Assembly (NCBI GenBank): GCA_001606155.1
Contig: LODT01000011.1
Span: forward strand, 248,001-312,000
Direction: 5' to 3'
Source of the DNA: Tieghemostelium lacteum
Taxonomy: Eukaryota > Evosea > Eumycetozoa > Dictyosteliales > Raperosteliaceae
Length of the DNA: 64,000 bases
The stretch's first letter is position 1. Each line of letters starts with the position of its first letter. This document shows, in pieces, positions 46,910-58,234 of this stretch. The position numbers were made by a program, and so were the translations under genes. Below the pieces are notes generated by a model that saw nothing but the letters and a program-made list of their open reading frames with translations, ran no database searches and was not told the DNA's origin.

Positions 46910-48576
46910 TTAGAGATTTCTCATTTCAATTGCATTGTGATCTCTAGATTCTTCATCATTATCATCATCTTCACCATCTTCATTTTCATCGGTATTTGTA
47001 TTTTCGTTGTTGTGTATATTTCTAATTGGATTATCATGTTCGTTGAGATCTAATCTATAGTCTACAGGAATGAGTATATTCGATGATAAAGGTCTAGGTC
47101 TGAATATATATGAAATACCAACTAATAGAATTACATCTAGTAGTTCATAATCAGCAAATACAATCCAATTTTCTAATAGACCACCATAGTATAGGAACGA
47201 TATCAAAAATTCATAAATACACAGTATCACCCATGCCATAACCAGTCCCCTAAAATCTACAAATAACTTATACTTTCTAATCATTTGAATCTTTTGAGCT
47301 GGTGTCATTTGAGAATCCTCTCCATCTGGATTCCTAATCCTATACCCCAAAGTCTCAACCAGTGAATTTATATTAATCCACATATAAAAATACACAAATG
47401 CTTTGGCACTCTGATACAATATTTCAATAAATAACTAAAATCAATTTAGACATTAATATCAATTTGGTGGGTGGGTGTGTTTTAAGGTTTTTGTTTTAGA
47501 AAACTTACATAATAGGTAAGGGAATTTAAACTGACATAGTAGTATTTGAAAACTAGTATACACGAATAACCAAATACAATGGCAAAGATATTGTAGATTT
47601 CATGTGATAGACTGGTAGTTAGGAGTTTCCAACCATGACTGAACATTAGTAGTAGATAGGCTAGATAAGTTCTATAGAGTATCTGTAAGAAACTATAGAA
47701 AAACGATTCAATAGGTTTCATTTTTTCGTAGAGTGAATAAGTGAATATTCTATAACTGTAAGCTGATGAGAATAATTTGATAGCTGTATACCCAATTAGT
47801 AGTAAATGAATAGTTTTTAAAGATTTACCAGTACTAGTTGAACAACATAATATTCTCATCCAATACAGTGCTATAAATGACCACACAACAGTTGCAATTG
47901 CAAATACAAATGTCAATGGAATGAATTCACCACTCAATCCTGTATATCGTCCATTCCACAATGGATTCTTTAGTATTGTTTCATAGGTTACATTAACCAT
48001 CCCATCTGATTTTTGATCGCAATTTGATAGATTAATCATATATTTCCCATAATCAGTTACATTGGTATAGAATGATAATGTATCATTAAATGAAAACTGA
48101 TATAGACATTGTCTTTCTCTATCTTTAGAATCCCCTGATGTCTCTAATAAATATTTACAAAAATAGGTATCAAATGTCTCATAATTAAACATCTTTAATA
48201 AAATAGTATCTATCATTAGTCTCTATCACTCTGTATCTGTATATATCAAATAAAATCTAATTACTTTTCTCCATTGTTCAAATTCACAAAATGTAAATAC
48301 TAAATTTGCTGTTTGTGGCTATTTTGATAGAGAACATGTTAATATTGATATTTGTACATATAGATAATATCTCTAGGGTGTATATATATATACAAATGAT
48401 TCTATATAAAGTGATAAGGTTGCACCTGGAAGCATTATATATTGAGCAAGAACCTCTTGTGAAAAATTATAGGACTGAAATCTATGTCCTAATCCCAAAG
48501 TACTAGGAATACATTGAAGAATGTATAGGAATAGTAATAGTAGTGTAATACTATTAGTTTGAATTGATTTCATCAT
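46910..48576 (-). CDS. signal-peptide multi-pass membrane protein, GOST/lung 7TM-like
   Basis: Exons 48576-48394, 48222-47509 and 47434-46910 encode 473 residues. Exon 1 starts with a signal peptide (SITLLLLFLYILQCI) and a luminal region with N-glycosylation sites (NVT, NLS) follows. After GLSGEFIPLTFVFAIATVVW come about seven hydrophobic helices, then an acidic cytosolic tail rich in Asn, Asp and Glu. The layout, luminal domain then seven helices, resembles the GOST/lung 7TM superfamily (GPR107, TMEM87, GPR180 kin) that works in Golgi-endosome traffic. I do not see a decisive motif, so the exact family is open. All joins are phase 0. Confidence 0.75.
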
Positions 48577-48728
48577 TTCATTGGTTTTTTTAGACTCTAG
48601 ATATTTTTAGAAATTCCAAGTAATAAGTTTTTGTGTGGGAAGGGGGAGAGATTGTAAAAATAAGAAAATATTTTTTATAATTTTGAGTTGTTGCATATTT
48701 TGAAGTACTATAATTTTGAAAGGAAAAT
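48577..48728. promoter_or_regulatory. divergent promoter, membrane protein / disordered protein
   Basis: About 150 bp between divergent ATGs, with GGAAGGGGGAGAG near 48640 as the only GC-rich patch. Confidence 0.4.
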
Positions 48729-49520
48729 ATGGATTCGGAAAATCAAGATGAGGAAATGTCATTCAGCACACAACCTCTAGAAGACGATGACAGAGATAAT
48801 TTACACAAGTTTTTTAAAGATGACAACCCATTTAGAGATAAAAAGAGACAAAGTACATTAAAGAGACTAGGATCTCAAAGTTATCTAAATGAATGTTATA
48901 TCAATGGAATTTATATACCTCCAGTAGCCATTATAATCGAACCTATAAAAGATACTGATGAGATTACTCCACCTCTACCCTCCCCTTCCAAACGCTTAAA
49001 AACAAAAAAAACACATAAAGAACATAATAACAGCAGTAATAATGAAGAATATATGAATATAGATGAAGATAGTACTGATATAGAACAAGAAGATGAAGAA
49101 CCAAAAACACCAGAGGAAAATATTAAAATTTCATATAATCTTTTAATGAAAAGAGGAGGTAGTAGTGAGCAACTACAAAAACAAGAAAAAACAAGAGTTT
49201 TAGGAAAGAATGCAATGGCACCACCTAGTCATTTTAAGAGGGTAGATTTTTCACCTGAAAAACTTAAAGAATGTACATTTGAAATACCACAAAGTTTCTC
49301 ACAGGACAGCAATACACACATAAATATCAATGAGACCGTTAGTAATCTTGATCATTTTCTAAGAGATGAGATACAACGTCCAACTACAACATTTTTGAAA
49401 CCAAATTCTGGAAATTCATTTACAATCTCCAGAGCTGGAAGTAGTAACCTACACAAAAAATCAGTAAAACAATCTGCTGAATTTGAATACCAATATGTAT
49501 GTATTAGGGATATTGAATAA
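48729..49520 (+). CDS. hypothetical disordered acidic protein
   Basis: Frame of 263 codons starting MDSENQDEEMSFSTQPLEDD. The product is mostly disordered, with SP and TP sites (PPLPSPSKRLKTKK may be a nuclear localisation signal) and an FEIPQSFSQD segment. The family is not recognised; composition suggests a nuclear regulator, for example in cell cycle or DNA metabolism, but that is guesswork. Near the end a GTATGT (49497) could splice to TGTAG (49655) and replace the last residues by SQTDYYSIVNDS with a stop at 49694; which end is used is unknown. Confidence 0.6.
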   Translation: MDSENQDEEMSFSTQPLEDDDRDNLHKFFKDDNPFRDKKRQSTLKRLGSQSYLNECYINGIYIPPVAIIIEPIKDTDEITPPLPSPSKRLKTKKTHKEHNNSSNNEEYMNIDEDSTDIEQEDEEPKTPEENIKISYNLLMKRGGSSEQLQKQEKTRVLGKNAMAPPSHFKRVDFSPEKLKECTFEIPQSFSQDSNTHININETVSNLDHFLRDEIQRPTTTFLKPNSGNSFTISRAGSSNLHKKSVKQSAEFEYQYVCIRDIE

Positions 49521-50813
49521 TTTGATTTTATTCTTTTAATTAATTAATTGATTTCAAATAATATTAACAATATTTTCACATCTATTTTATCACACACTAT
49601 ATCCACAACCCCCACACACATTTTCACCCCTAAACATGTGTTAATTTGATTGTAGTCACAAACCGATTATTACTCTATAGTAAATGATTCATAGTATATA
49701 CCATATGATTTTATAATAATAAATCAAATTTCACAAGAAATGCTAATTTAGCTAGCACTTCATTCCCTGTAGCAACAACAATAACTTTTATGACTACTAA
49801 TGTGTAATCTAAAAAGAACGTTAAAAAAAACTAAAGATATTTTTAATTTTTTTTTTTTTATTTTTTCACTTTACTGATCAAGTTTAAGATTTTGGTTTTA
49901 GATACGAACATTAACATTTCTATACGGGTATTCCCAAAATTATAGTAAATTCAATATTGTAAATTATCTAAACCCTTACACCATCTTCCTCAAATATATA
50001 TTGCAACCAACTATCAATAACTGTGTGAGACATACATATAAACTAGTTTTACACATTTCTTCATCACATCTAAATAGTTGATGAAATAGAATAATTTATC
50101 TATATTCACATTACCACATAGACACATATCAAGACAACATTACTACATTTTCCTATATTTATTTTTAATACCCCAATTCACACCCCCACATTTTTTTTTT
50201 CTTTATAACAACACACCCACAATCCACCACTACCAACACCAACACAACCAAAAACCATATTTATAATGTCTGGTATCACTCACTACACAACACGCTATTT
50301 TATAACTCAGATATTAAAGCAGTGTTAAAAAAAAAAATAGAGACTTTTAAATTTCACTTTGTCAAATAGATAGAGTTATATATTGTAATTGTACACTTTT
50401 TTTTTTTGATTTTTTTAATTAATATTGTTGTTATTTCTCTATTGTTTTTCACCTATTCCCCAAAAATCAATATTTATAATAATATCAATTAACATAATAA
50501 TATATATAACATAATAAAATATACTCATTCAATTATTTATTAATTCCATGATATAGATAGAAAATATAATATAGAAACCCCGATTAATTCAAATCACTCA
50601 AAATTTAGAATTTATAATACCACCTTTTTAATATATTTATTAGTGAATTGATTGAAATTCTTGATAATATATATATAGAAATTGTATTTTTCTAAATTTA
50701 TTTTTTTTAAATTTATATAAATATATATTGTATTATATCTCAACAACAAACCTACACATCATAATCAGTAATAGTAGTATATTGTAACAGTAAAATAGAA
50801 ATTTCTAGACAAA
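49521..50813. other. 1.3-kb gene-free region upstream of the coiled-coil gene
   Basis: Very AT-rich with T runs at about 49849-49859 and 50400-50408 and CA-rich pieces at 49590-49630 and 50165-50255. A tiny ATG frame of 20 codons at about 50265-50327 is not convincing. No RNA gene is recognised. The length suggests a long 5' leader or a developmentally controlled promoter for the gene at 50814. Confidence 0.4.
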
Positions 50814-51866
50814 ATGACAACAGTACAACAACCACCAGCCAATACAGTGGAAGCTAAATTATTAAAAGTTTTAATAGCCTATTCCACACAAATCGAATCA
50901 TCATTAGAAGCTAATAGACAATCCATTAATGAGATTGAAAAGAGATTTGGAATTACACTTAGCAAGAATGAAACAAAACCTATAGATTACTCACAATTGG
51001 ATCCAAGTAATCACGGTTTATTTACAGTTCAAATAGTTAGAAATGTTATTAAAAGATCAGATGAGATATCGCATGATCTTAAAGAACTCACTCAAAATGT
51101 AAAATTAAATAGTAATAGTAATAGTAAAGTACAAACACCTCCACCACAACAACAACCAGCATCACAAACTAATGCAGAACATGAATTACAAATTCAAAAA
51201 TATAAAGATGAAATCGAATCACTAAAATTAAAAATTCAACAATTTGAGAAATCTCAACAGGCTGCTAGCAGTGGTGGTAGTTCATTATCACTGGCTAGCA
51301 CTCCACAGGCTACACCTTCGATGGTTGCCACAACTGAAGCAACTTCAACCAATAACACTTTAAGTAATGTTACCGATCATAATATAACATCGTATTCTAC
51401 AACTACAACAGAGACTAAACTGGGTGATTCCAGTTCAAGTGTAGGATCATCTATATCCAGTTCGTCATTGGCAGGTGGAGGAACATCAGCAAGTGCAATT
51501 GCATCCGATTGGGATACCAAATTGCAAACCGAGTTACAACTCAATGATATGTTGGCTGAGTTTTTGAAAGATGATTTTGAATTTACAAGCACTCTTGGAG
51601 GAGGAGGAGGTAGTGGTGATAGTACAACATCACTTCCTACAACACCTTCAAATTCATCACTCAGTGGTACCAATCCAATTTCATCTAGTGGTTCCTTTTC
51701 ACCATCTCTTACTCATACTTCATCTTCAATGTCTATAGATTCTCCATCCAAACAAAAGAAAGCAATGCTTACTGATTTACTCGATCAAATTGATTTAGAA
51801 AGCAAAGAATCCTCTAAAGATTCCAAAGATTCAAAATCTAAAAAAGGTAAATTTAAATTCTTCTAA
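50814..51866 (+). CDS. hypothetical coiled-coil, low-complexity protein
   Basis: Single exon, 350 residues. An N-terminal helical part (TVEAKLLKVLIAYSTQIESS, IEKRFGITLS, VQIVRNVIKRSDEISHDLKE) precedes a coiled coil (IQKYKDEIESLKLKIQQFEK). The second half is Ser/Thr/Gly-rich with a short acidic helix (LQTELQLNDMLAEFLKDDFE) and the basic end KKGKFKFF. The family is not recognised. A lysine-rich C-terminus and coiled coil would suit a cytoskeletal or vesicle adaptor, but that is inference. Confidence 0.7.
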   Translation: MTTVQQPPANTVEAKLLKVLIAYSTQIESSLEANRQSINEIEKRFGITLSKNETKPIDYSQLDPSNHGLFTVQIVRNVIKRSDEISHDLKELTQNVKLNSNSNSKVQTPPPQQQPASQTNAEHELQIQKYKDEIESLKLKIQQFEKSQQAASSGGSSLSLASTPQATPSMVATTEATSTNNTLSNVTDHNITSYSTTTTETKLGDSSSSVGSSISSSSLAGGGTSASAIASDWDTKLQTELQLNDMLAEFLKDDFEFTSTLGGGGGSGDSTTSLPTTPSNSSLSGTNPISSSGSFSPSLTHTSSSMSIDSPSKQKKAMLTDLLDQIDLESKESSKDSKDSKSKKGKFKFF

Positions 51867-52034
51867 CAATATATTCGTTAATATATATATATTATAAACC
51901 TGTAAGAAAAGTTAAAAACTCTGATAATACCCCCTCCCTTCCTCTCCATTTCAAATAAAATTAAATTTATTAATAAACAAATCCAATTTGAGGAGGTAAA
52001 AATAACAATGAAATAATCCATTCAAAGAATTTAT

Positions 52035-52487
52035 TTATTTAGTTCTCTTTATTCCTCTGTTACTTGATAATTGTTGATCTTTGAATCCATCAATATTTTC
52101 AATTTTCTTTTTTCTATTTAATTTAGACTTTTTCTGTAAATATTCTCTTTGATTTACTTTTAATCTCTCTAGTTCTTGTTGTTCATATTTTCTTTTATTC
52201 TCAACATTTTCTAGATGAGGAGTTAAAGGTCCTGATAAAAAGTGATATACTCCATTTCTGGAATCTTGGGGTATTGTGGATGGATATTCTTCACTAGCTT
52301 CACTGTCAGTCTTGGTATTTATTTCATTACCATTCATAGTACCTCCAGTTCCTATAGTATTACTATTAGGTTGATATGAATCATCATTTGTACTCTCACC
52401 TATTACCGATTCTTTTCCAACAACAAAATTAAAGTATAAACAATAATATGTAATTACTATTAAAATTAAAAATATATTAATCTTCAT
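52035..52487 (-). CDS. hypothetical small protein with signal peptide or anchor
   Basis: Single exon, 150 residues. It starts MKINIFLILIVITYYCLYF, a strong signal peptide or signal anchor, followed by a Ser/Thr/Asn-rich luminal part and a Lys/Glu-rich helical end (YEQQELERLKVNQREYLQKK). There are no cysteines past the signal region. The family is not recognised. It is convergent with the coiled-coil gene. Confidence 0.6.
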   Translation of the reverse strand: MKINIFLILIVITYYCLYFNFVVGKESVIGESTNDDSYQPNSNTIGTGGTMNGNEINTKTDSEASEEYPSTIPQDSRNGVYHFLSGPLTPHLENVENKRKYEQQELERLKVNQREYLQKKSKLNRKKKIENIDGFKDQQLSSNRGIKRTK

Positions 52488-53224
52488 ATCTAACCCAAAT
52501 TGAAACTACAAAACTAATGCTATGTAAATTAATTTTAATATATTAATTAAATCTACAAAATATTATTAGTTATAATAACAGTTTTTTCACTCAATATGAA
52601 ATATTTCATTGAACATTTCAAATGTATTTTTAAACCCCTTCTCACTGTGGATATATGAAAATAGTAAGAATGCAATACTGTTAATTACATATACACACTC
52701 AAGTTGTTATTTTTTTGATATTTTTAATCATCTTTACTTAATAAAACCCCCTTAATTTTATTTTTATTGTTCTAAAATTAAATAAGCTTATTGTAATATA
52801 TCTTTAGAATATTATCAAAAATCAATATAAAATACTGGGGAAATTTCACTTTATAAATATAGTCTATAAACTATTGATATTTTTTTATAATCAATATTTT
52901 TTATAAATATGTAGATTATAAATTAGATGATGGGATTTTTTTGGCAAAATTATATGTGGTAACAGAATGTTAAATTTAAAAATGGGTGGTGGTTCACTAA
53001 ATGATCTGTTTATAGTTAATTATTTTTTAATTAAAAAAAATACAAAATCTATTTTTTTTTTTACTTGTAAGATGAACCTGTATTCTGAAAGTTAAAATAA
53101 AAATGTTAACTCATCATTTTTCTTAATTAATTAACTCATTTCACAATTGTTGTTATTCAACGGCTATTACATATAATTTTCATTAATATATAATATTATA
53201 TTTATAATTTACTATAAAAATATT
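52488..53224. other. intergenic, AT-rich, no gene seen
   Basis: About 740 bp between divergent genes with many A and T runs (for example 53029-53040 and 53052-53062). I see no coding frame, RNA gene or repeat that stands out. Confidence 0.4.
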
Positions 53225-56200
53225 ATGAATTCAATAAAAAAAATTAAGTGTCTTCAATGTCAGGAGATTATAAATTATCAAGATTCTGGTGTTTATAGAT
53301 ACCAGTGTTGTGAATGTGATAGGTTTAATCTTTGTAGACAATGTTATGAAATGGAATGCATGTTTTATCATATTCCACAAACTCCCGAAAGACCTTACAA
53401 AATTATAAATTTGCCTATAGATTATAAACCAATTCAACATACATGTACTGCAATTGCATTACCTCACTATTATACCAGAGAAAAAGGTATGTTTTAGTAA
53501 ATTTTAAAATTAGATTTTTTTTGAAATATCTAATGTCATTATAAAATGTAGCACTTCAAAAAGATTTAGGATATCTAAGAGGATCATCTTCATTCAGAAC
53601 TATGAAAAATGCATTTAAATATTTTGAAGATAGATTATGTTTAGGTGTTAGATCTCCAGTTAAAGTGAGTGAATTCACACCATCTGGATTCTCAAAATAT
53701 CGTTGGTATACATTTAAAGAGATACATGTAATGTCAAATTACATTTCCAATGCATTGAGTTATTTTGTATCTCCACAAGAGTCAATATCTATATATTCTA
53801 ATAACTGTTTAGAGTGGTATATTGTGGATTTTGCATCACTTTGGAATAGATATGTAATGGTACCTATTCACAGCTCCTCCAATTCCATGTCTCTGCTAGA
53901 GATATTCCAAAACTCAGAATCCAAGGCTATACTATGTCAATCTAAAAATCTTGGAAATATAGTTCAATTATATATTGATAACCCTCATTTGGAACCACTC
54001 AGATTGATCATTCAGAGAGAAGATGATGTTGATGATCAACTAGTAAGACAATTACCTAAATCTACAAAATTCTTAACTTATAGTCAACTAATGCAATTTG
54101 GTATGAATAACCCAGCTACTTTTCCTCAAGGTCCTAGACAGCCTAATGATATAGCACAGATTAACTATACCTCTGGAAGCACTGGTGTTCCAAAAGGTGT
54201 ACTATTCAACGATGATATATTTCTTAAACAAATAACTCCATTTTGTTCCCATCACTATCCCTTTGCATTACACAATCTAGTTCCACTCTCACATGCTGAT
54301 AGAATTATAACATGGTCATTTTTAAGTGTAGGTTCAAGAGTTGGTATATTTTCAGGTGTGAATGAAACTATTTTTGAAGATGCAGCGCTCATTCAACCAC
54401 ACATATTCTATAATGTACCTAGACTCTTTAATCTCCTATTTTCTCAGTATAAAGATGGGTTGGAGGCAATTAGAAGAAATAATCCATTATTTTCTTTAGA
54501 AGAAGCTGACAATATGATTATACCAAAATTCAAGAAAATCTATGGAGAAAGAGTAAAGATTGTAGGTACTGCATCAGCACCCATAAGTCAAGATGTATTA
54601 GCATTCATTAAAAAGTGTTTTGGAAGTGATGTTCATTTCCTTTATGCCTATGGTCAAACAGAGGCTTTCTTTGTCAGTTTTAATGGACGTCTATTGGATG
54701 GTATAAAGTATCGTTTAGATCCAGTACCTGAACTAGACTATTTCCCTAGTGATAAACCTTATCCTAGAGGTGAGTTGCATATACAATCGCCATGGATGTC
54801 ACAAGGATACAACAAAAACACAACAGATATATCATTTGAAAATGGGTGGTTGAAAACTGGTGATATAGTTGAAGTTATAGCTGAGAATACTATTAATATA
54901 ATTGGTAGACGAAAAATGGCATTTAAATTGTCAAATGGTAAATTTGTAAGTCCTCATCTACTAGAGAATGCATTTGTCACTAGTAAATTGATTGACCAGA
55001 TATTTATCTATGGTGACAGTCTAAAAGAGTTCTTGGTGGCTATTGTCATTCCAAATCAAGCTACCATAAAGAAATACAAAGAATCTCATAGTGATATAAA
55101 ATCATGTCAAGTTTTGAAGAAATCTATTATGTCGGATTTTAAAGAAATTGCCAAAAAGAGGGTTTTGGCAAACTATGAGATTCCAAATGAAATTGAATTG
55201 GATGATACTATTTGGTCACCTTCTAATGGTTTGGTATTGTCAAGTGGTAAAGTTAGTAGAGCCAATATATACCAATTCTACAAAACTAGAATTCAACAAA
55301 TTTATGAAAGACTTGAAAAACTTGAACAATCCTTACGTGATCCATTATCACTTGACCAATTTATTAGAAAACTATTGAATATATCTGAGAATGATTCTAT
55401 TGATTTTGATAAAGTTTCATTTTCTCAGATAGGAGGTGACTCATTTAGTGCTGTAAGACTTTGTTCACTATTAAAAGATAATCATGATATTGAAATTTCA
55501 CCAACACTGTTACTTAACAAACATGTAATGATATCTTCTATCATTAAATTAATTGAACAAAATGGAATGTCTAGTAATGTTGAAAGTCTATTAAAAGTAG
55601 ATTGGAGATCAGAAATGAAGATTCCTCAAGACATAATTTCAGGTGTACAATCACTAGGTTTTAAATTGGTACATTGTGAAGATAAATTACAAAACAATGT
55701 ATTTCTTACTGGTTGCACTGGATTTTTAGGTTCATTTTTATTATATGAACTATTAAAAAACAATAGACAATTTGGAAAGATTTATTGTCTAACCAGACAA
55801 AATACACAATCTAAACAGCAGTCAAGAGAATATATTATCAATGTTCTAAAAAAGAACAAAATGAATCTTGGTGGAATGGATACCAATAGAATTGTACCTG
55901 TTCATGGTAATCTTGGGTCACCTAATCTTGGGTTATCTCATGTTGACCAAGTAATTCTAAATTCTGATGTAGATATAATCTTACACAATGGTGCCATAGT
56001 TAACATGGTTCTACCTTACCATAACCTTAAAGATGTAAATGTCGAATCTACCAAAGAAATAATAAGAATGGCACTTTCTGGAAGTAAATTAAAAAAACTA
56101 GCCTATGTTTCCACTTTGGGTATTTTTATGGAAAATGGTGAATTTCGACACCATGAAATCTCAGAAGGTACTGTACCAACTACTGATATTCTTAATGTAA

Positions 56201-56892
56201 ACTCTGGATATTCTTCAACAAAATTCATATCAGACAGTTTAGTAAGATCAGTGTCCAAAGAACTGGGTATTCCAACAATGATATTCAGACCAGGAACTAT
56301 ATTTGCACAATCTGAAAGTGGTTTTGATAATCAAAATGATTTTGTAGGGTTAAATATAAAATCAATATTAAACTCAAAATCCTATCCACAGTTAAGTGAT
56401 GATACTATAAATGACAATTCAACAAACTATTTTAATTTATCACCAGTAGATTGGGTCGCTAATTCCATTGTATCGTTAGTATCTCATCATGAGTATTGGC
56501 AACTTGACCAAACTATAGGTAAAATAGAATCAAAGATATTTAACATGTCAAATAATTATTCAATACATTTGAATGAGTTGTGCCAGTACATTGACAGTGT
56601 GTACCCTTTGACACCTGTTACATTGGATCAATGGAAACATCAACAATTTACATCACCAACCTCACCAATATATCCAATGAAACAAATGTTTTATAAATCT
56701 CTAGATTATATGGCGGTGGATGGTGCTGAATACAAATCTTCTTTCCCAGGATTCTATAAACATCAATTTTCATCTAAAATAACAAAAAATTATCTAGAAA
56801 AAATCAATAGAAAAGAGTGTGAACCTATTTCTCAGGACACTTTAACCAATAATATTCGTTATCTTTTATCTCTATTAGATATTAATAAATAA
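53225..56892 (+). CDS. ZZ finger, adenylation, carrier and thioester-reductase fusion (CAR-like)
   Basis: Exons 53225-53486 and 53552-56892 encode 1200 residues. Residues 1-60 form a ZZ-type zinc finger (CLQCQEI, then YQCCECDRFNLCRQCYE). An acyl-adenylating domain follows with YTSGSTGVPKG near 293 and YAYGQTEAF. A carrier domain holds GGDSFSAVRL near 715, where Ser718 would take phosphopantetheine. An NAD(P)-binding reductase has TGCTGFLGS near 807 and the YSSTK catalytic pair near 974. This adenylation-carrier-reductase order is that of carboxylic acid or fatty acyl reductases, which turn an acid into an aldehyde or alcohol. The substrate is unknown. All key motifs look intact; the N-terminal ZZ finger is the odd part. 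Confidence 0.92.
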
Positions 56893-57530
56893 TTTTTTTA
56901 TTTTCAATTATTTCTATTCACCAAGAATGGAAGAAAAGCATGCAGTTTTTGGAACTAGAAAATTTAGAATTATTTAAATATTTAAGTTAATTGATGTTTA
57001 TTAAAATAATTTTCAAAAACACCAATCATATGTCAAGTTTACAAAACTTAAAGATTTGAAAACAAAGGAAATTTGTATCATTTGTAAGATACTTCAATTT
57101 TACAAAAAACTTGGTAAAAAAAGAGTATTTTAATAAATCTTTTTATTTATATGTATGTTTGTTCAAAAGATTTTATTTTAACAATCTTTGGAAATTTAAA
57201 TTAAAATAATATTAATAATAATCATTTAGATATTCAATTAGTAACTATAGTATTACCCTGGGACATTACTTCTGATCAGTATAAAAATTTGTTGATTTAA
57301 ATCAACTACCAGCAGACAACTACCAAAAGAAGTTAATATTAATACCTATCGCAACTCACACTTTTCACTTCTTTTTACAAAAAATATACAAAATTTTTTA
57401 CCATTAATATTCATTTCGATCCACCAAATTGAGAAACTTAATAGAAAGACTCATCTAATTGAATATAAAGGTCCATACACCTCTGGGTTAGAGACATGCT
57501 GTTGTTGGACATCCAATTGGTTGTTTTGTG
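56893..57530. other. intergenic, no gene seen
   Basis: About 640 bp, AT-rich, with a perfect 16-bp palindrome GTTGATTTAAATCAAC at 57291-57306. The stretch 57460-57530 is GC-richer than the rest and leads into the hairpin. Confidence 0.4.
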
Positions 57531-57678
57531 AATGTGGATTGTATGATCGGACTTCAATAACGAACTGTGGAGGTCGGACACTGATATGTTTATTTGGATC
57601 CACCATTAACCCAAGATAACCATATCAGTGTCCATCCTCCTCAGTACGTTATTGAAGTCCGTTCTAACAATCCACATT
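57531..57678. ncRNA. long imperfect hairpin, candidate structured or miRNA-like RNA
   Basis: The 58-bp arm at 57531-57588 (starting AATGTGGATTGT, with GGACTTCAATAACG inside, ending GGACACTGATATG) is matched by the reverse complement at 57621-57678 with seven mismatches by my count, and a 32-base loop between. No length gap is needed. The sequence is richer in GC than its surroundings. Strand cannot be told. It could be a Dicer substrate, since dictyostelids make miRNAs from hairpins, or a small inverted-repeat element; I see no clear target-site duplication. Confidence 0.6.
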
Positions 57679-58234
57679 AATAAAATTTATCTACAAAAAA
57701 AAATTCTAAACAAACAAAAAAAACTGCATAATCTCTTAGGTCTATTTCAAGATAACATTCAAGGATTAAATACTGTATTGATTAAAGACCAACAGCACTA
57801 GTTCCTCTCCAATGGCCTCAAGTTTACTTCCAGAACAAGATTCCTGGGTACCCTGGAATATCCATTAGAACTATCCATCTCTCAAATCAGGCTCCTCAGA
57901 ACCATGGTCCAAACTTAATTGTATTGGTGAAAAAAATGGGTCGAAACTTAATCTTTCTACTGTTCCAATGTAAATAATCATTTCACTATAAATAATTTCA
58001 ATTCAATTATTACTCTTAAAAATTATAATAAATTCTCAAAATTATACTAAGCCTTATAAGAATGGGTTTTTTATAGTTTTGATATGTTCCTCATCTTTAT
58101 TTTTTTAGAACCTGGTGATATTAGAGGTAAAATAAAGCTCTTTAATATCTGTTATTACATCTGAAGAAATTTACTTGACATGTCTAGTAAATTTTAAAAA
58201 AATTTTTTTAATTTACTAATTTTAAAGGAACATA
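57679..58234. other. intergenic with GC-richer block of unknown origin
   Basis: Most is AT-rich, but 57786-57977 is open for 63 codons without an ATG and is markedly GC-richer (CCAATGGCCTCAAGTTTAC, CCTGGGTACCCTGG and similar). I recognise no family. It could be a relict exon or mobile-element remnant, or part of the same transcription unit as the hairpin. Confidence 0.4.

Noticed and set aside
50206-50330. ACCCACAA match to the dictyostelid upstream element of small RNA genes, with a 20-codon ATG frame downstream
   Set aside because: The surrounding sequence is CA-rich, so an 8-base match is expected by chance, and no structured RNA is evident at the right distance.
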